This document shows, piece after piece, positions 41,911 through 50,415 of a stretch of DNA of 64,000 bases (position 1 is the stretch's first letter; each line of letters opens with the position of its first letter). Origin of the DNA: an uncultured Acidovorax sp. (GTDB lineage Bacteria > Pseudomonadota > Gammaproteobacteria > Burkholderiales > Burkholderiaceae_C); NCBI GenBank assembly GCA_913774625.1, contig CAJYHL010000008.1:1-64000 (forward strand). Reading direction: 5' to 3'. Below the pieces are notes generated by a model. The model was not told where the DNA came from, did no database searches, and saw only the letters and a program-made list of their open reading frames with translations. The translations under genes and the position numbers were made by a program.

Positions 41911-42588
41911 ATGGAATCCTCCTCTACCAGCGCCATCGTCCAGTCGCTCACGCGCGCCATCGCCACGCAGCGCCTGCAGCCCGGCACCAAGCTGGCCGAG
42001 CAGAAGCTGGCCGACCATTTCGGCGTCTCGCGCACCCTGGTGCGGCAGGCGCTCTTCCAGCTCGCGCAGAACCGGCTGGTGACGCTGGAGCCCGCGCGCG
42101 GCGCCTTCGTGTCCACTCCGTCGGAAGACGAGGCGCGCCAGGTCTTCGCCGTGCGCCGCATGCTCGAATCCGAGATGACGCGCGCCTTCGTGCAGGCGCG
42201 CACGCCCGGCAAGATCGCCGCGCTGCGCGAGCATGTGCGGCGCGAGCAGGCCGCCGTGGAAGGCACGGATGCCAGCAGCCGCACCGAATTGCTGGGTGAC
42301 TTCCATGTGCGCATGGCCGAGCTGATGGACAACGAGGTGCTCGCGCATCTGCTGGGCGACCTGATCTCGCGCTGCGCCCTCATCACCCTGATGTACCAGT
42401 CCGCCAGCGCCGCCGCGCACTCGCATGAAGAGCACGGCGCCATCGTCGATGCGCTGGACGCCGGGGACGAGGAGCAGGCCGTGCAGCTGATGCAGGCCCA
42501 TTTGCTGCATGTGGAGCAAAGCCTCGCCTTCGGCCAGCAGCGCCCGCGCAGCGACCTGTCTGCGGCGCTGTCGCCGCTTCCCCTCTGA
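41911..42588 (+). CDS. GntR-family (FCD subfamily) transcriptional regulator (225 aa)
   Basis: The N-terminal winged helix-turn-helix (about 5-75) has LQPGTKLAEQKLADHFGVSRTLVRQALFQLAQ; the C-terminal FCD ligand domain (about 85-210) has VRRMLESEMTRAFV and SHEEHGAIVDALDAGD, with His residues suited to metal or ligand binding. The location inside the purine island and next to the palindrome makes it the likely local regulator of urate/allantoin catabolism, responding to a pathway intermediate. puuE follows after 17 bp. Confidence 0.9.
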   Translation: MESSSTSAIVQSLTRAIATQRLQPGTKLAEQKLADHFGVSRTLVRQALFQLAQNRLVTLEPARGAFVSTPSEDEARQVFAVRRMLESEMTRAFVQARTPGKIAALREHVRREQAAVEGTDASSRTELLGDFHVRMAELMDNEVLAHLLGDLISRCALITLMYQSASAAAHSHEEHGAIVDALDAGDEEQAVQLMQAHLLHVEQSLAFGQQRPRSDLSAALSPLPL

Positions 42589-42605
42589 CCCGACCACCCG
42601 ACGCC

Positions 42606-43559
42606 ATGACGCTCTACGACTCCACCCTGCCCTACCCGCGCGACCTGATCGGCTATGGCCGCAAGCCACCCCACGCCCGCTGGCCCGGCGGCGCGCGCAT
42701 CGCCGTGCAGTTCGTGCTGAATTACGAGGAAGGCGGCGAGAACAGCGTGCTGCACGGCGATGCGGGCAGCGAGCAGTTCCTCTCGGAGATGTTCAATCCG
42801 GCTGCCTACCCCGAGCGCCACATCAGCATGGAAGGCATCTACGAATACGGCTCGCGCACCGGCGTGTGGCGCCTGCTGCGCGAATTCGAGAAACGCGGCC
42901 TGCCGCTCACCGTGTTCGGCGTGGCCACCGCCCTGCAGCGCCACCCCGACGTGGCCGCCGCCTTCGGCGAGCTGGGCCACGACATCGCCTGCCACGGCCT
43001 GAAGTGGATCCACTACCAGAACATTCCCGAAGACGTGGAGCGCGCCCACATGGCCGAGGCCATGGACCTCATCCAGCGCCTGACCGGCAACCGCCCGCTG
43101 GGCTGGTACACCGGCCGCGACAGCCCGCGCACGCGCCGCCTGGTGGCCGACTACGGCGGCTTCGCCTACGACAGCGACTACTACGGCGACGACCTGCCCT
43201 TCTGGATGAAGGTGAAGAAGACCGACGGCAGCGACGCCGTGCAGCTCATCGTTCCCTACACGCTGGACTGCAACGACATGCGCTTCGCGCTGCCGCAGGG
43301 CTATTCGCATGCCGACCCGTTCTTCCAGTACATGCGGGACACCTTCGACGCGCTCTACGCCGAAGGCGACCCCGCCGGCGACGATGCCCCGAAGATGATG
43401 AGCATCGGCATGCACTGCCGCCTGCTGGGCCGCCCGGGCCGCATCACCGCGCTGCAACGCTTCCTGGACCACATCCAGAAGCACGACAAGGTGTGGGTGT
43501 GCCGCCGGCTCGACCTGGCGCAGCACTGGGCGCAGCAGCATCCCGCGCCCGCCATCTAA
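42606..43559 (+). CDS. puuE: Allantoinase PuuE, polysaccharide-deacetylase type (317 aa)
   Basis: Hydrolyses allantoin to allantoate. It belongs to the metal-independent PuuE group of the polysaccharide deacetylase family: VQFVLNYEEGGENSVLHGD, FGVATALQRHPDVAAAF, GHDIACHGLKWIHYQ and GWYTGRDSPRTRRLV are all typical. It starts 17 nt after the GntR stop and is followed by the UraD-amidohydrolase fusion, so it is part of one operon. Confidence 0.94.
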   Translation: MTLYDSTLPYPRDLIGYGRKPPHARWPGGARIAVQFVLNYEEGGENSVLHGDAGSEQFLSEMFNPAAYPERHISMEGIYEYGSRTGVWRLLREFEKRGLPLTVFGVATALQRHPDVAAAFGELGHDIACHGLKWIHYQNIPEDVERAHMAEAMDLIQRLTGNRPLGWYTGRDSPRTRRLVADYGGFAYDSDYYGDDLPFWMKVKKTDGSDAVQLIVPYTLDCNDMRFALPQGYSHADPFFQYMRDTFDALYAEGDPAGDDAPKMMSIGMHCRLLGRPGRITALQRFLDHIQKHDKVWVCRRLDLAQHWAQQHPAPAI

Positions 43560-43637
43560 GCGCATTTTCAAGCCCCATCGGCCTCTGGCGCCCATTCCAC
43601 CTGCGCCATCCGCTCATCTTTCAGGAGCAAACCACCC

Positions 43638-45413
43638 ATGCCACTGACGCTGGAACAACTCAACGCCGCGCCGCTGCCCCAAGCCCTGTCGCTGCTGGAC
43701 GGGCTCTACGAGCACTCGCCCTGGATCGCCGAAGCCGCGCTGGCCGAGCGGCCCTTCCGCTCGCTCGCGCAGCTGAAATACGCCATGGTGCGCGCGCTGA
43801 CGCAGGCGCCGCACGAGGCCAAGCTCGCGCTGATCCGCGCCCACCCCGAGCTGGCCGGCAAGGCCATGGTGGCCCAGGCGCTCACGGCCGAATCGGCGAA
43901 CGAGCAGAACAAGGCCGGCCTCACGCAATGCACGCCCGAAGAATTCGCGCGCATCCAGCAGCTCAACGCCGACTACAACGCGCGCTTCGGCTTCCCCTTC
44001 ATCCTGGCCGTGCGCGGGCCGCGCGGCACGGGTTTGCCCAAGCAGGAAATCATCGACACCTTCGCGCGCCGCCTGGGCAACCCGGTGGACTTCGAGATGG
44101 CCGAGGCGCTGCGCAACATCCACCGCATCGCCGAGATCCGCCTGAACGACAAGTTCGGCCACGAGCCCATGCTGGGCAACGATGTGTGGGACTGGCAGGA
44201 AAAACTGGCCGCGCACAGCGACCCGGGCTTCGCCGAACTCGGCCAGCTCACCGTCACCTACCTCACCGACGCGCACCGCGCCTGCGCCCAGCGCATCAGC
44301 CACTGGATGCGCGACTGCGGCTTCGACGAGGTCGAGGTGGACGCGGTGGGCAACGTGGTCGGCCGCTACCACGGCGACAGCCCTGATGCCAGGATCCTGA
44401 TGACCGGCAGCCACTACGACACCGTGCGCAACGGGGGCAAGTACGACGGGCGGCTGGGCATCTTCGTGCCCATGGCCTGCGTGCGCGAGCTGCACCGCGC
44501 TGGCCGCCGCCTGCCCTTCGGCATCGAGGTGGTGGGCTTCGCCGAGGAAGAAGGCCAGCGCTACAAGGCCACCTTCCTGGGCTCGGGCGCGCTCATCGGC
44601 CACTTCAACAACGCCTGGCTGGATCAGCAGGACGCCGACGGCATCACCATGCGCGAAGCCATGCAGCATGCGGGCCTGTGCATCGACGACATCCCCAAGC
44701 TGCGCCGCGAGGCGGCCCGCTACCTGGGCTTCATCGAGGTGCACATCGAGCAGGGCCCGGTGCTGAACGAACTGGACATCCCGCTGGGCGTGGTCACCTC
44801 CATCAACGGCGGCGTGCGCTACGTGTGCGAGATGACCGGCATGGCCAGCCACGCCGGCACCACGCCCATGGACCGCCGCCGCGACGCCGCCGTGGGCGTG
44901 GCCGAGCTGGCCCTCTACGTGGAAAGGCGCGCCGCGCAGGACGGCGACTCGGTCGGCACCATCGGCCAGCTGCAGGTGCCCAGCGGCTCCATCAACGTGG
45001 TGCCCGGCCGCTGCCTCTTCAGCCTGGACCTGCGCGCGCCGACCGACCCGCAGCGCGATGCGCTGGAGCGCGACGTGCTGGCGGAACTCGCCGCCATCGC
45101 CCGGCGCCGGGGTCTGGCCTACAAGGCCGAACAGGCCATGAAGGCCGCCGCCGCGCCCAGCGCACCGGCGCTGCAGCAGCGCTGGGAGCGCGCGGTGCAA
45201 GCGCTGGGCCTGCCCGTCTTCCGCATGCCCAGCGGCGCCGGCCACGACGCCATGAAGCTGCACGAAATCATGCCCCAGGCCATGCTGTTCACGCGCGGCC
45301 TCCACAGCGGCATCAGCCACAACCCGCTGGAATCCACCACCGCCGACGACATGCAGCTGGCCGTCGATGCCTTCACCCACGTATTGAACCAACTCGCCAC
45401 GGAAACCCCATGA
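43638..45413 (+). CDS. Fusion of OHCU decarboxylase (UraD) and allantoate amidohydrolase (591 aa)
   Basis: Two enzymes of the ureide path in one chain. Residues about 1-168 are UraD: LEHSPWIAEAAL-like start, IRAHPELAGK with the catalytic His, LTQCTPEEFARIQQLNADYN, and FGFPFILAVRG. Residues about 180-591 are an M20-type Zn amidohydrolase: GSHYDTVRNGGKYDGRLG with metal ligands, FAEEEGQRY, EVHIEQGPVLN, and SGISHNPLESTT. UraD decarboxylates OHCU to S-allantoin; the second domain splits allantoate. The next gene overlaps by ATGA. Confidence 0.92.
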   Translation: MPLTLEQLNAAPLPQALSLLDGLYEHSPWIAEAALAERPFRSLAQLKYAMVRALTQAPHEAKLALIRAHPELAGKAMVAQALTAESANEQNKAGLTQCTPEEFARIQQLNADYNARFGFPFILAVRGPRGTGLPKQEIIDTFARRLGNPVDFEMAEALRNIHRIAEIRLNDKFGHEPMLGNDVWDWQEKLAAHSDPGFAELGQLTVTYLTDAHRACAQRISHWMRDCGFDEVEVDAVGNVVGRYHGDSPDARILMTGSHYDTVRNGGKYDGRLGIFVPMACVRELHRAGRRLPFGIEVVGFAEEEGQRYKATFLGSGALIGHFNNAWLDQQDADGITMREAMQHAGLCIDDIPKLRREAARYLGFIEVHIEQGPVLNELDIPLGVVTSINGGVRYVCEMTGMASHAGTTPMDRRRDAAVGVAELALYVERRAAQDGDSVGTIGQLQVPSGSINVVPGRCLFSLDLRAPTDPQRDALERDVLAELAAIARRRGLAYKAEQAMKAAAAPSAPALQQRWERAVQALGLPVFRMPSGAGHDAMKLHEIMPQAMLFTRGLHSGISHNPLESTTADDMQLAVDAFTHVLNQLATETP

Positions 45414-46645
45414 GCAACTACCAGCAACTCGACGCCTGGATCGACCAGCATTTCGACGAGGAAGTGCGCTTCCTGCAAGCCCTCGTGCAGGTGCCCACCG
45501 ACACGCCTCCGGGCAACAACGCGCCGCACGCCGAGCGCACGGCCGAGCTTCTCCAGGGCTTCGGCTTCGAGGCCGAGAAGCACGCAGTGCCCGAGGCCGA
45601 GGTGCGCGACTACGGCATGCAGTCGATCACCAACCTGATCGTGCGCCGCCCCTACGGCCAGGCAGGCGACGGCGGCCGCACCATCGCCCTCAACGCCCAC
45701 GGCGACGTGGTGCCGCCCGGCGAAGGCTGGACGCACGACCCCTACGGCGCCGAGATCGTTGACGGCAAGATGTACGGCCGCGCCACGGCCGTGAGCAAGA
45801 GCGACTTCGCCTCCTTCACCTTCGCGGTGCGCGCGCTGGAAGCCGTCGCCAAACCCGCCAAGGGCGCGGTGGAGCTGCACTTCACCTATGACGAGGAATT
45901 CGGCGGCGAACTCGGCCCCGGCTGGCTGCTGAAGCAGGGCCTCACCAAGCCCGACCTGATGATCGCCGCCGGTTTCAGCTATGAAGTGGTCACCGCGCAC
46001 AACGGCTGCCTGCAGATGGAAGTCACCGTGCACGGCAAGATGGCCCATGCCGCCGTGCCCGACACCGGCGTGGACGCGCTGCAAGGCGCCGTGCAGATCC
46101 TGAAGGCGCTCTACGCGCAGAACACGGCCTACAAGCAGATCACGTCCAAGGTCGCGGGCATCAAGCATCCCTACCTGAACGTGGGCCGCATCGAAGGCGG
46201 CACCAATACCAATGTCGTGCCCGGCAAGGTGGTGTTCAAGCTCGACCGCCGCATGATCCCGGAGGAGAACCCCTCCACCGTCGAAGCCGACATCCGCCGC
46301 GTGATCGCCGAGGCCGCCGCCGGCCAGTCGGGCATCACCGTGGAGATCAAGCGCCTGCTGCTGGCCAATTCGATGAAGCCGCTCGCCGGCAACGCACCCC
46401 TGGTCAGCGCCATCCAGCGCCACGGCGAAGCGCTCTTCGGCCAGCCCATTCCGGCCATGGGCACGCCGCTCTATACCGACGTGCGCCTCTACGGCGAAGC
46501 CGGCATTCCCGGCGTGATCTACGGCGCCGGCCCGCGCTCGGTGCTCGAATCGCACGCCAAGCGCGCCGACGAGCGCCTGGACCTGGAAGACCTGCGCCGC
46601 GCCACCAAGGTCATCGCGCGGGCGCTCAGCGATCTGCTGGGCTGA
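45410..46645 (+). CDS. M20-family zinc hydrolase, ArgE/DapE-like (411 aa)
   Basis: A second M20 metallohydrolase in the ureide operon. Metal motifs: ALNAHGDVVPPGEGWTHDPY, the catalytic Glu region FTYDEEFGGELGPG, and a dimerisation domain with GKMAHAAVPDTGVDAL. A distal His lies in RSVLESHAKRADERL. The start overlaps the preceding stop (ATGA). Its substrate is not assigned; in this operon a role on ureidoglycolate, ureidoglycine or another N-carbamoyl product of allantoate is plausible. A very strong terminator follows. Confidence 0.82.
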   Translation: MSNYQQLDAWIDQHFDEEVRFLQALVQVPTDTPPGNNAPHAERTAELLQGFGFEAEKHAVPEAEVRDYGMQSITNLIVRRPYGQAGDGGRTIALNAHGDVVPPGEGWTHDPYGAEIVDGKMYGRATAVSKSDFASFTFAVRALEAVAKPAKGAVELHFTYDEEFGGELGPGWLLKQGLTKPDLMIAAGFSYEVVTAHNGCLQMEVTVHGKMAHAAVPDTGVDALQGAVQILKALYAQNTAYKQITSKVAGIKHPYLNVGRIEGGTNTNVVPGKVVFKLDRRMIPEENPSTVEADIRRVIAEAAAGQSGITVEIKRLLLANSMKPLAGNAPLVSAIQRHGEALFGQPIPAMGTPLYTDVRLYGEAGIPGVIYGAGPRSVLESHAKRADERLDLEDLRRATKVIARALSDLLG

Positions 46646-46667
46646 AGTAGTCCATCGCACCCCCTGC

Positions 46668-46713
46668 AAAAAAGCCGGCCCGGGCAGCGCTGCCCGGGCC
46701 GGCTTTCTTTTTT
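46668..46713. terminator. Strong bidirectional terminator with a 36-bp perfect palindrome
   Basis: AAAGCCGGCCCGGGCAGC (46671-46688) is followed directly by its exact complement (46689-46706), flanked by A and T runs. It separates the ureide operon from the convergent glycosyltransferase pair. A second hairpin, GCACCGG/CCGGTGC, lies at 46715-46737. Confidence 0.92.
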
Positions 46714-46744
46714 CGCACCGGCAAAAGGGACCGGTGCGCCCGGC

Positions 46745-48358
46745 TCAGCCGGGCAGCTTGACCGCAGACAGTGGCGAGGACGATGGGCGCTGAGGCGCGC
46801 CAGGGAGCGTAGCGCCGCAGCCCAGGCCATCGGCCATGGCGGGCGCGCCGGTTTCGAGGCGCCAGAGCGTCACCCCGTCACGCTCGTGGATGCGGGCTGC
46901 GGCCTTCAGGTAGGGATAGCGCTCCACGGCGGCGGAGGGCCCGATCACCCAGGCGATGGGCGATCGGCACAGGAGGCGGGGCAGTGACGCGGGCACGACG
47001 AGGTCTCGGGCCGCTGCCGCTTTGTCGAACTGCCCTGCATCGGCGATTTCCTTGCGCTGGTTGTCCCGCTGGTAGACCTCCGGATCGTCCCAGTTGTCCA
47101 CCACCGCCACCGGCCGGCCCAGGCCCGCGTAGAAAGGCAGATCGAAATAGTATTTCTCCAGCATCACGATGGGCTCGGAGGGCAGGCGGCTCTCGCGCAG
47201 CGCCTGCGCCAAGGGGCGCATGGAGCTTTGCGGATGCACGGCGAGCCAGCTCAGCACGCCCAGCGTGAGCGCCGTGCCCACGCCCACGGCCAGGAAGCCC
47301 CAGGCGGCATGGAAGCGGGATGCTGCGCGGCTGCGCGCCAGGTAGCCCTGCGCCGCCAGCATCGCCAGCGGCGTCACCGCGGGCAGCACATAGCCCAGCA
47401 GCTTGGAACGGGGCAGCGAGAAGAAGACCACGATGACGGCAGGCCAGATCAGCAGCAGCAGCCGGACCGATTTCTGCGCAGGCGATGCGTCCGCATCGGC
47501 CCTGCAGGCCCGCGCCATCCAGGGCAGCCAGGGCAGGAACGCCAGCGCCAGCACGGCCGGATAGAACCACACGGGCATCACGTTGTTGAAGCCGGCTTCC
47601 GCGAAGCGCTTGAAATGCTGCACCACGAAGAAGTAGTTCAGGAAATCCGGGAAACGCTGCTGCATGGCCGCGAACCAGGGCAGTGTCAGACACAGGAAGA
47701 GCAGCGGTCCCGGCCACCAGAAGAGCCCACCCAGGCGGCGCCAGCGCCGCTGCGCCACGAGCCAGAGGAACACCACCGCAGCCGGCAGCACGAAACCGAT
47801 CAGGCCCTTGGCCAGCACGCCCAGGGCCGCCATGCCCCAGGCGGCGACCAGCACCGCGCGGTGGGCCTGCGCATGCTCGGCCAGCAGCACGGAATGGGCC
47901 AGCAGGCAGATGGTCGCGACGATGCATCCCGCCACGAGCATGTCCAGATTGGCGAACTGCGCACCGATCATCCAGAGCGGCTGCGCCATCAGCACGACCA
48001 GGCCCATCCGGCCCGCCCGCTCATCCAGCCAGCGGCGGACGAAGGCGTAGGAGGCCAGGGTGCCTGCCAGGGCACCGAGCAGCGAAGCCGTGCGGGCCGC
48101 CCATTCGTGGTGACCGAAAAGCCAGAGCGAAGCCGCCGTGATCCAGTAGAAGAGCGGCGGCTTGTGGAAATAGGGCAAGCCGTTGAGCGTGGGCGTCAGC
48201 CAGTCGCCCGAGCGCAGCATTTCCCAGGCGACGCCCACATAGCGGCCCTCGTCGGGCAGCATCAGCGGGCGCAGGCAGGCCGTGGCGGCCCACCAGACCA
48301 GCACCAGCACGGCGGCCACGGCCAGACCGCGCCTGGCCGGCATTTCATTCATCGTCAT
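46745..48358 (-). CDS. ArnT-like glycosyltransferase, PMT family (537 aa)
   Basis: A polytopic inner-membrane glycosyltransferase of the ArnT/PMT (GT-83) type that would use an undecaprenyl-linked sugar. The N-terminal loop carries LMLPDEGRYVGVAWEML, with the Asp-Glu characteristic of the active site, then PYFHKPPLFYWITAASLWLFG. About 10-12 membrane helices follow, and a periplasmic C-terminal domain (about 400-537). The start overlaps the stop of the upstream GT2 gene (ATGA). Target lipid A, glycan or protein is unknown; no other arn genes are present. Confidence 0.88.
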   Translation of the reverse strand: MTMNEMPARRGLAVAAVLVLVWWAATACLRPLMLPDEGRYVGVAWEMLRSGDWLTPTLNGLPYFHKPPLFYWITAASLWLFGHHEWAARTASLLGALAGTLASYAFVRRWLDERAGRMGLVVLMAQPLWMIGAQFANLDMLVAGCIVATICLLAHSVLLAEHAQAHRAVLVAAWGMAALGVLAKGLIGFVLPAAVVFLWLVAQRRWRRLGGLFWWPGPLLFLCLTLPWFAAMQQRFPDFLNYFFVVQHFKRFAEAGFNNVMPVWFYPAVLALAFLPWLPWMARACRADADASPAQKSVRLLLLIWPAVIVVFFSLPRSKLLGYVLPAVTPLAMLAAQGYLARSRAASRFHAAWGFLAVGVGTALTLGVLSWLAVHPQSSMRPLAQALRESRLPSEPIVMLEKYYFDLPFYAGLGRPVAVVDNWDDPEVYQRDNQRKEIADAGQFDKAAAARDLVVPASLPRLLCRSPIAWVIGPSAAVERYPYLKAAARIHERDGVTLWRLETGAPAMADGLGCGATLPGAPQRPSSSPLSAVKLPG

Positions 48359-49311
48359 AGATCAGCTTTGTTCAACCCTTGGCCCAGTTCGCGCTTGATG
48401 ACATAGAGAGGGCGCGCCTTGACCTCCTCCGCGATCTGTCCCACGTATTCGCCCACGATGCCGAGCGACAGCAGCTGCACGCCGGAAAAACCCATCAGGC
48501 CGACGACGATGGTGGTCCAGCCGCTGATGGGATGCCCATAGAGCAGATAGGCGATGGTCAGATAGGCCCCGTAGAGAAGCGCCAGCAACGCCAGCACCAG
48601 GCCGGCGCCGCTCACGGCACGCAGGGGCCAGGTGGTGAATCCGGTCAGGCCGTCGATCGACAGCCGGATCAGCTGCAGGGGGCTGAAGCTGCTTCTGCCG
48701 TGCAGCCGCGCATCCGGCATGTAGGGCACGGGCGTCGCATCGAATCCGACCCAGGCATAGAGGCCCTTCATGAACCGGTTGCGTTCCGGCAGGCACAGCA
48801 GGGCATCGACGACGCTGCGGTCCATGAGCCGGAAGTCGCCCGCGCCGGCGGGCACCTCGAAGCGCCCCACCATGTTGACGAGCGCATAGAAGCAGCGCGT
48901 GCCCAGGCGCTTGAACAGGCCTTCGTCCTGCCGGCCCTGGCGCACGGCATAGACCATGTCGGAGCCCTCGCTCCAATGCTGGATGAAGACGGGAATGAGG
49001 GACGGGGGATGCTGCAGATCGCCGTCCATCGTCACGACGGCATCACCCCTCGCCGCTTCCAGGCCGGCCATCAGGGCCGCCTCCTTGCCGAAGTTCCGGG
49101 AAAGCAGCAGCGCACGGAAACCCGGCCGCTGCGCCCAGCGGGCGAGCACCACGGCGGTCGCATCCGAGCTTCCGTCGTCCACCAGGATGACTTCCCAGTC
49201 TTGTGCGCAGACGGCGAGGACTTCCTGCAGCTGCGCAAGCAGCTCATCCAGATTTGCGGCTTCGTTGTGGCATGGCACAACACAGGAAACAGACAAGAGT
49301 TTTCGAGGCAT
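48355..49311 (-). CDS. Membrane-anchored GT2 glycosyltransferase, ArnC/DPMS-like (318 aa)
   Basis: Loads a sugar onto a polyprenyl phosphate. The GT-A domain starts SVSCVVPCHNEAANLDELL, has VILVDDGSSDAT, the metal motif TMDGDLQHPP, and the interface region GAGDFRLMDRSV. Two C-terminal membrane helices (about 230-290) anchor it. It is translationally coupled to the ArnT-like gene, so the pair probably forms a donor-synthesis and transfer unit. Start ATG 49311 (MPRKLLSVSCVVPC). Confidence 0.9.
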   Translation of the reverse strand: MPRKLLSVSCVVPCHNEAANLDELLAQLQEVLAVCAQDWEVILVDDGSSDATAVVLARWAQRPGFRALLLSRNFGKEAALMAGLEAARGDAVVTMDGDLQHPPSLIPVFIQHWSEGSDMVYAVRQGRQDEGLFKRLGTRCFYALVNMVGRFEVPAGAGDFRLMDRSVVDALLCLPERNRFMKGLYAWVGFDATPVPYMPDARLHGRSSFSPLQLIRLSIDGLTGFTTWPLRAVSGAGLVLALLALLYGAYLTIAYLLYGHPISGWTTIVVGLMGFSGVQLLSLGIVGEYVGQIAEEVKARPLYVIKRELGQGLNKADL

Positions 49312-49361
49312 GGGTCGCACCGCAATCGGAACGCGCTGCGGGTTCGGAGCGGCTCGCAACA

Positions 49362-49453
49362 CCTTTCTGGCGCCGCCGCCCCATCCGGCGGTCCGCACTA
49401 CTGCACGGACTGCCTGCGATGCAGCGCCTGGCCAGAACCGCTTCGCGCGGTTT
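49362..49453. repeat. ~90-bp nested palindromic element, copy 2 (inverted)
   Basis: Compared with the reverse complement of 41371-41460, this segment shares CCTTTCTGGCG, the GCC-CATC block, and CTGCCTGCGATGC-GCGCCTGGCCAGAACCGCT with one mismatch; the centre is more diverged. It lies about 50 nt upstream of the GT2 start in the 374-bp spacer to the GbsR gene. Confidence 0.7.
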
Positions 49454-49572
49454 CGCCGGCCGCTCCTACACGTTCCATGCCCGATATTGGTACGGCAGCC
49501 TTAACGCAACCTTAGGACCTCGCACGAGAGCGGGGCTGAACGCCCTCCGCGCCGGGCTCGCCACTCGCGGAT

Positions 49573-49632
49573 CGATCGATAGCCGGACGATCGGAACTAT
49601 AGGACGAGCTATCGGACCTATCGCCGCTATCC
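49573..49632. repeat. Cluster of CTATCG/CGATAG motifs
   Basis: CGATAG (49577), CTATAG (49597), CTATCG (49609), CTATCG (49618) and CTATCC (49627) lie in the spacer between the GT2 and GbsR genes; the last three repeat with a 9-bp period. Apart from the palindromic repeat at 49362-49453, I see nothing else in 49312-49685. Confidence 0.5.
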
Positions 49633-49685
49633 GCTCCATCCGTGCCGTCCCCGGCGACCAGGCGCGCGAATATGGGCGCGGGATG

Positions 49686-50246
49686 TCAGGCCGGGTCGTC
49701 GCCCCGGCTGCCGGTGCCGAAGAGCACATCGCGCGCGGCCAGCAGCTTCTGCACCTTGGTGCCCATCTTCATCAGCTGGGCCAGCGACTCCGGCGACAGC
49801 CGCTGCAGGTCGTCGAACCAGGTGTTGGCCAGGTCCACCAGCTCGTGCATCTGGCGCATGCGCTCCTGGGCGAAGGCGTCTTCGGGCGATTTGGCGTCGG
49901 CCATCAGCGATTCGCGCAGCACCGATAGCGTGGGCGCCACCTCGCGCCGGCGCCGTTCGGCAGCCACCACGCGGAAGATCTCCCAGACATCGCCCAGCGA
50001 CGAGAAGTATTCGCGCCGGTCGCCGGGCACGCGGCTTTGCCGCACCAGTCCCCATGACTGCAGTTCCTTGAGGCCGATGCTCACGTTGGAGCGCGAGATG
50101 CCCAGCTTCTCGCCGATGTCGTCGGCATGCAGCTGCCGCTCGGTCACGAAGAGCAGCGCATAGATCTGCCCCACCGTGCGGTTGATGCCCCAGCGGCTGC
50201 CCATCTCGCCAAAGTGGCTCACGAAAGTTTGAACGAGAGGTGTCAA
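49686..50246 (-). CDS. GbsR/MarR-type transcriptional regulator (186 aa)
   Basis: A winged-helix regulator of the GbsR group. VSHFGEMGSRWGINRTVGQIYALL is the family N-terminus, followed by ADDIGEKLGISRSNVSIGLKELQSWGLV (recognition helix) and VPGDRREYF. The C-terminal half is a dimerising helix bundle. The start is TTG 50246 (MTPLVQTF). A promoter with -35 TTGATG (50312-50317) and -10 GATAAT (50288-50293) precedes it. It is divergent from the cyd operon and is the likely regulator of it. Confidence 0.88.
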   Translation of the reverse strand: MTPLVQTFVSHFGEMGSRWGINRTVGQIYALLFVTERQLHADDIGEKLGISRSNVSIGLKELQSWGLVRQSRVPGDRREYFSSLGDVWEIFRVVAAERRRREVAPTLSVLRESLMADAKSPEDAFAQERMRQMHELVDLANTWFDDLQRLSPESLAQLMKMGTKVQKLLAARDVLFGTGSRGDDPA

Positions 50247-50287
50247 CGCTTGATTCTTTCAAAAAATTCTGAAAATTAGACAAGGAA

Positions 50288-50317
50288 ATTATCCCACGCA
50301 CTCTTGAGCCACATCAA
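50288..50317 (-). promoter_or_regulatory. gbsR-type gene promoter overlapping an FNR-like box
   Basis: Minus-strand promoter: -35 TTGATG (50312-50317), 18-bp spacer, -10 GATAAT (50288-50293). The FNR/Anr-like site TTGAG-CCAC-ATCAA (50304-50317; 9 of 10 consensus bases) covers the -35, so an FNR-type protein bound here would block this promoter and could activate cydD on the other strand. Confidence 0.6.
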
Positions 50318-50384
50318 AACAGGGCCCCATCCATAGTGGAAGATGCACAACAAAGTGATGCAACGCATCCAGAAATATTTAAAC

Positions 50385-50402
50385 TTTCAGAAATCACTGA
50401 AA
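50385..50402. promoter_or_regulatory. Inverted repeat TTTCAG-N6-CTGAAA before cydD
   Basis: A 6-6-6 inverted repeat 13 nt before the cydD ATG. A similar TTTCA-N8-TGAAA lies at 50257-50274 just before the GbsR gene. Both are candidate sites for the GbsR-type regulator, one in front of each divergent gene. Confidence 0.45.
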
Positions 50403-50415
50403 TTTAAGAAGCATC

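Noticed and set aside
46745-49311. arn operon for aminoarabinose addition to lipid A
   Set aside because: Only the ArnC-like and ArnT-like enzymes are present; arnA, arnB, arnD and arnEF are absent, so the transferred sugar is unknown.
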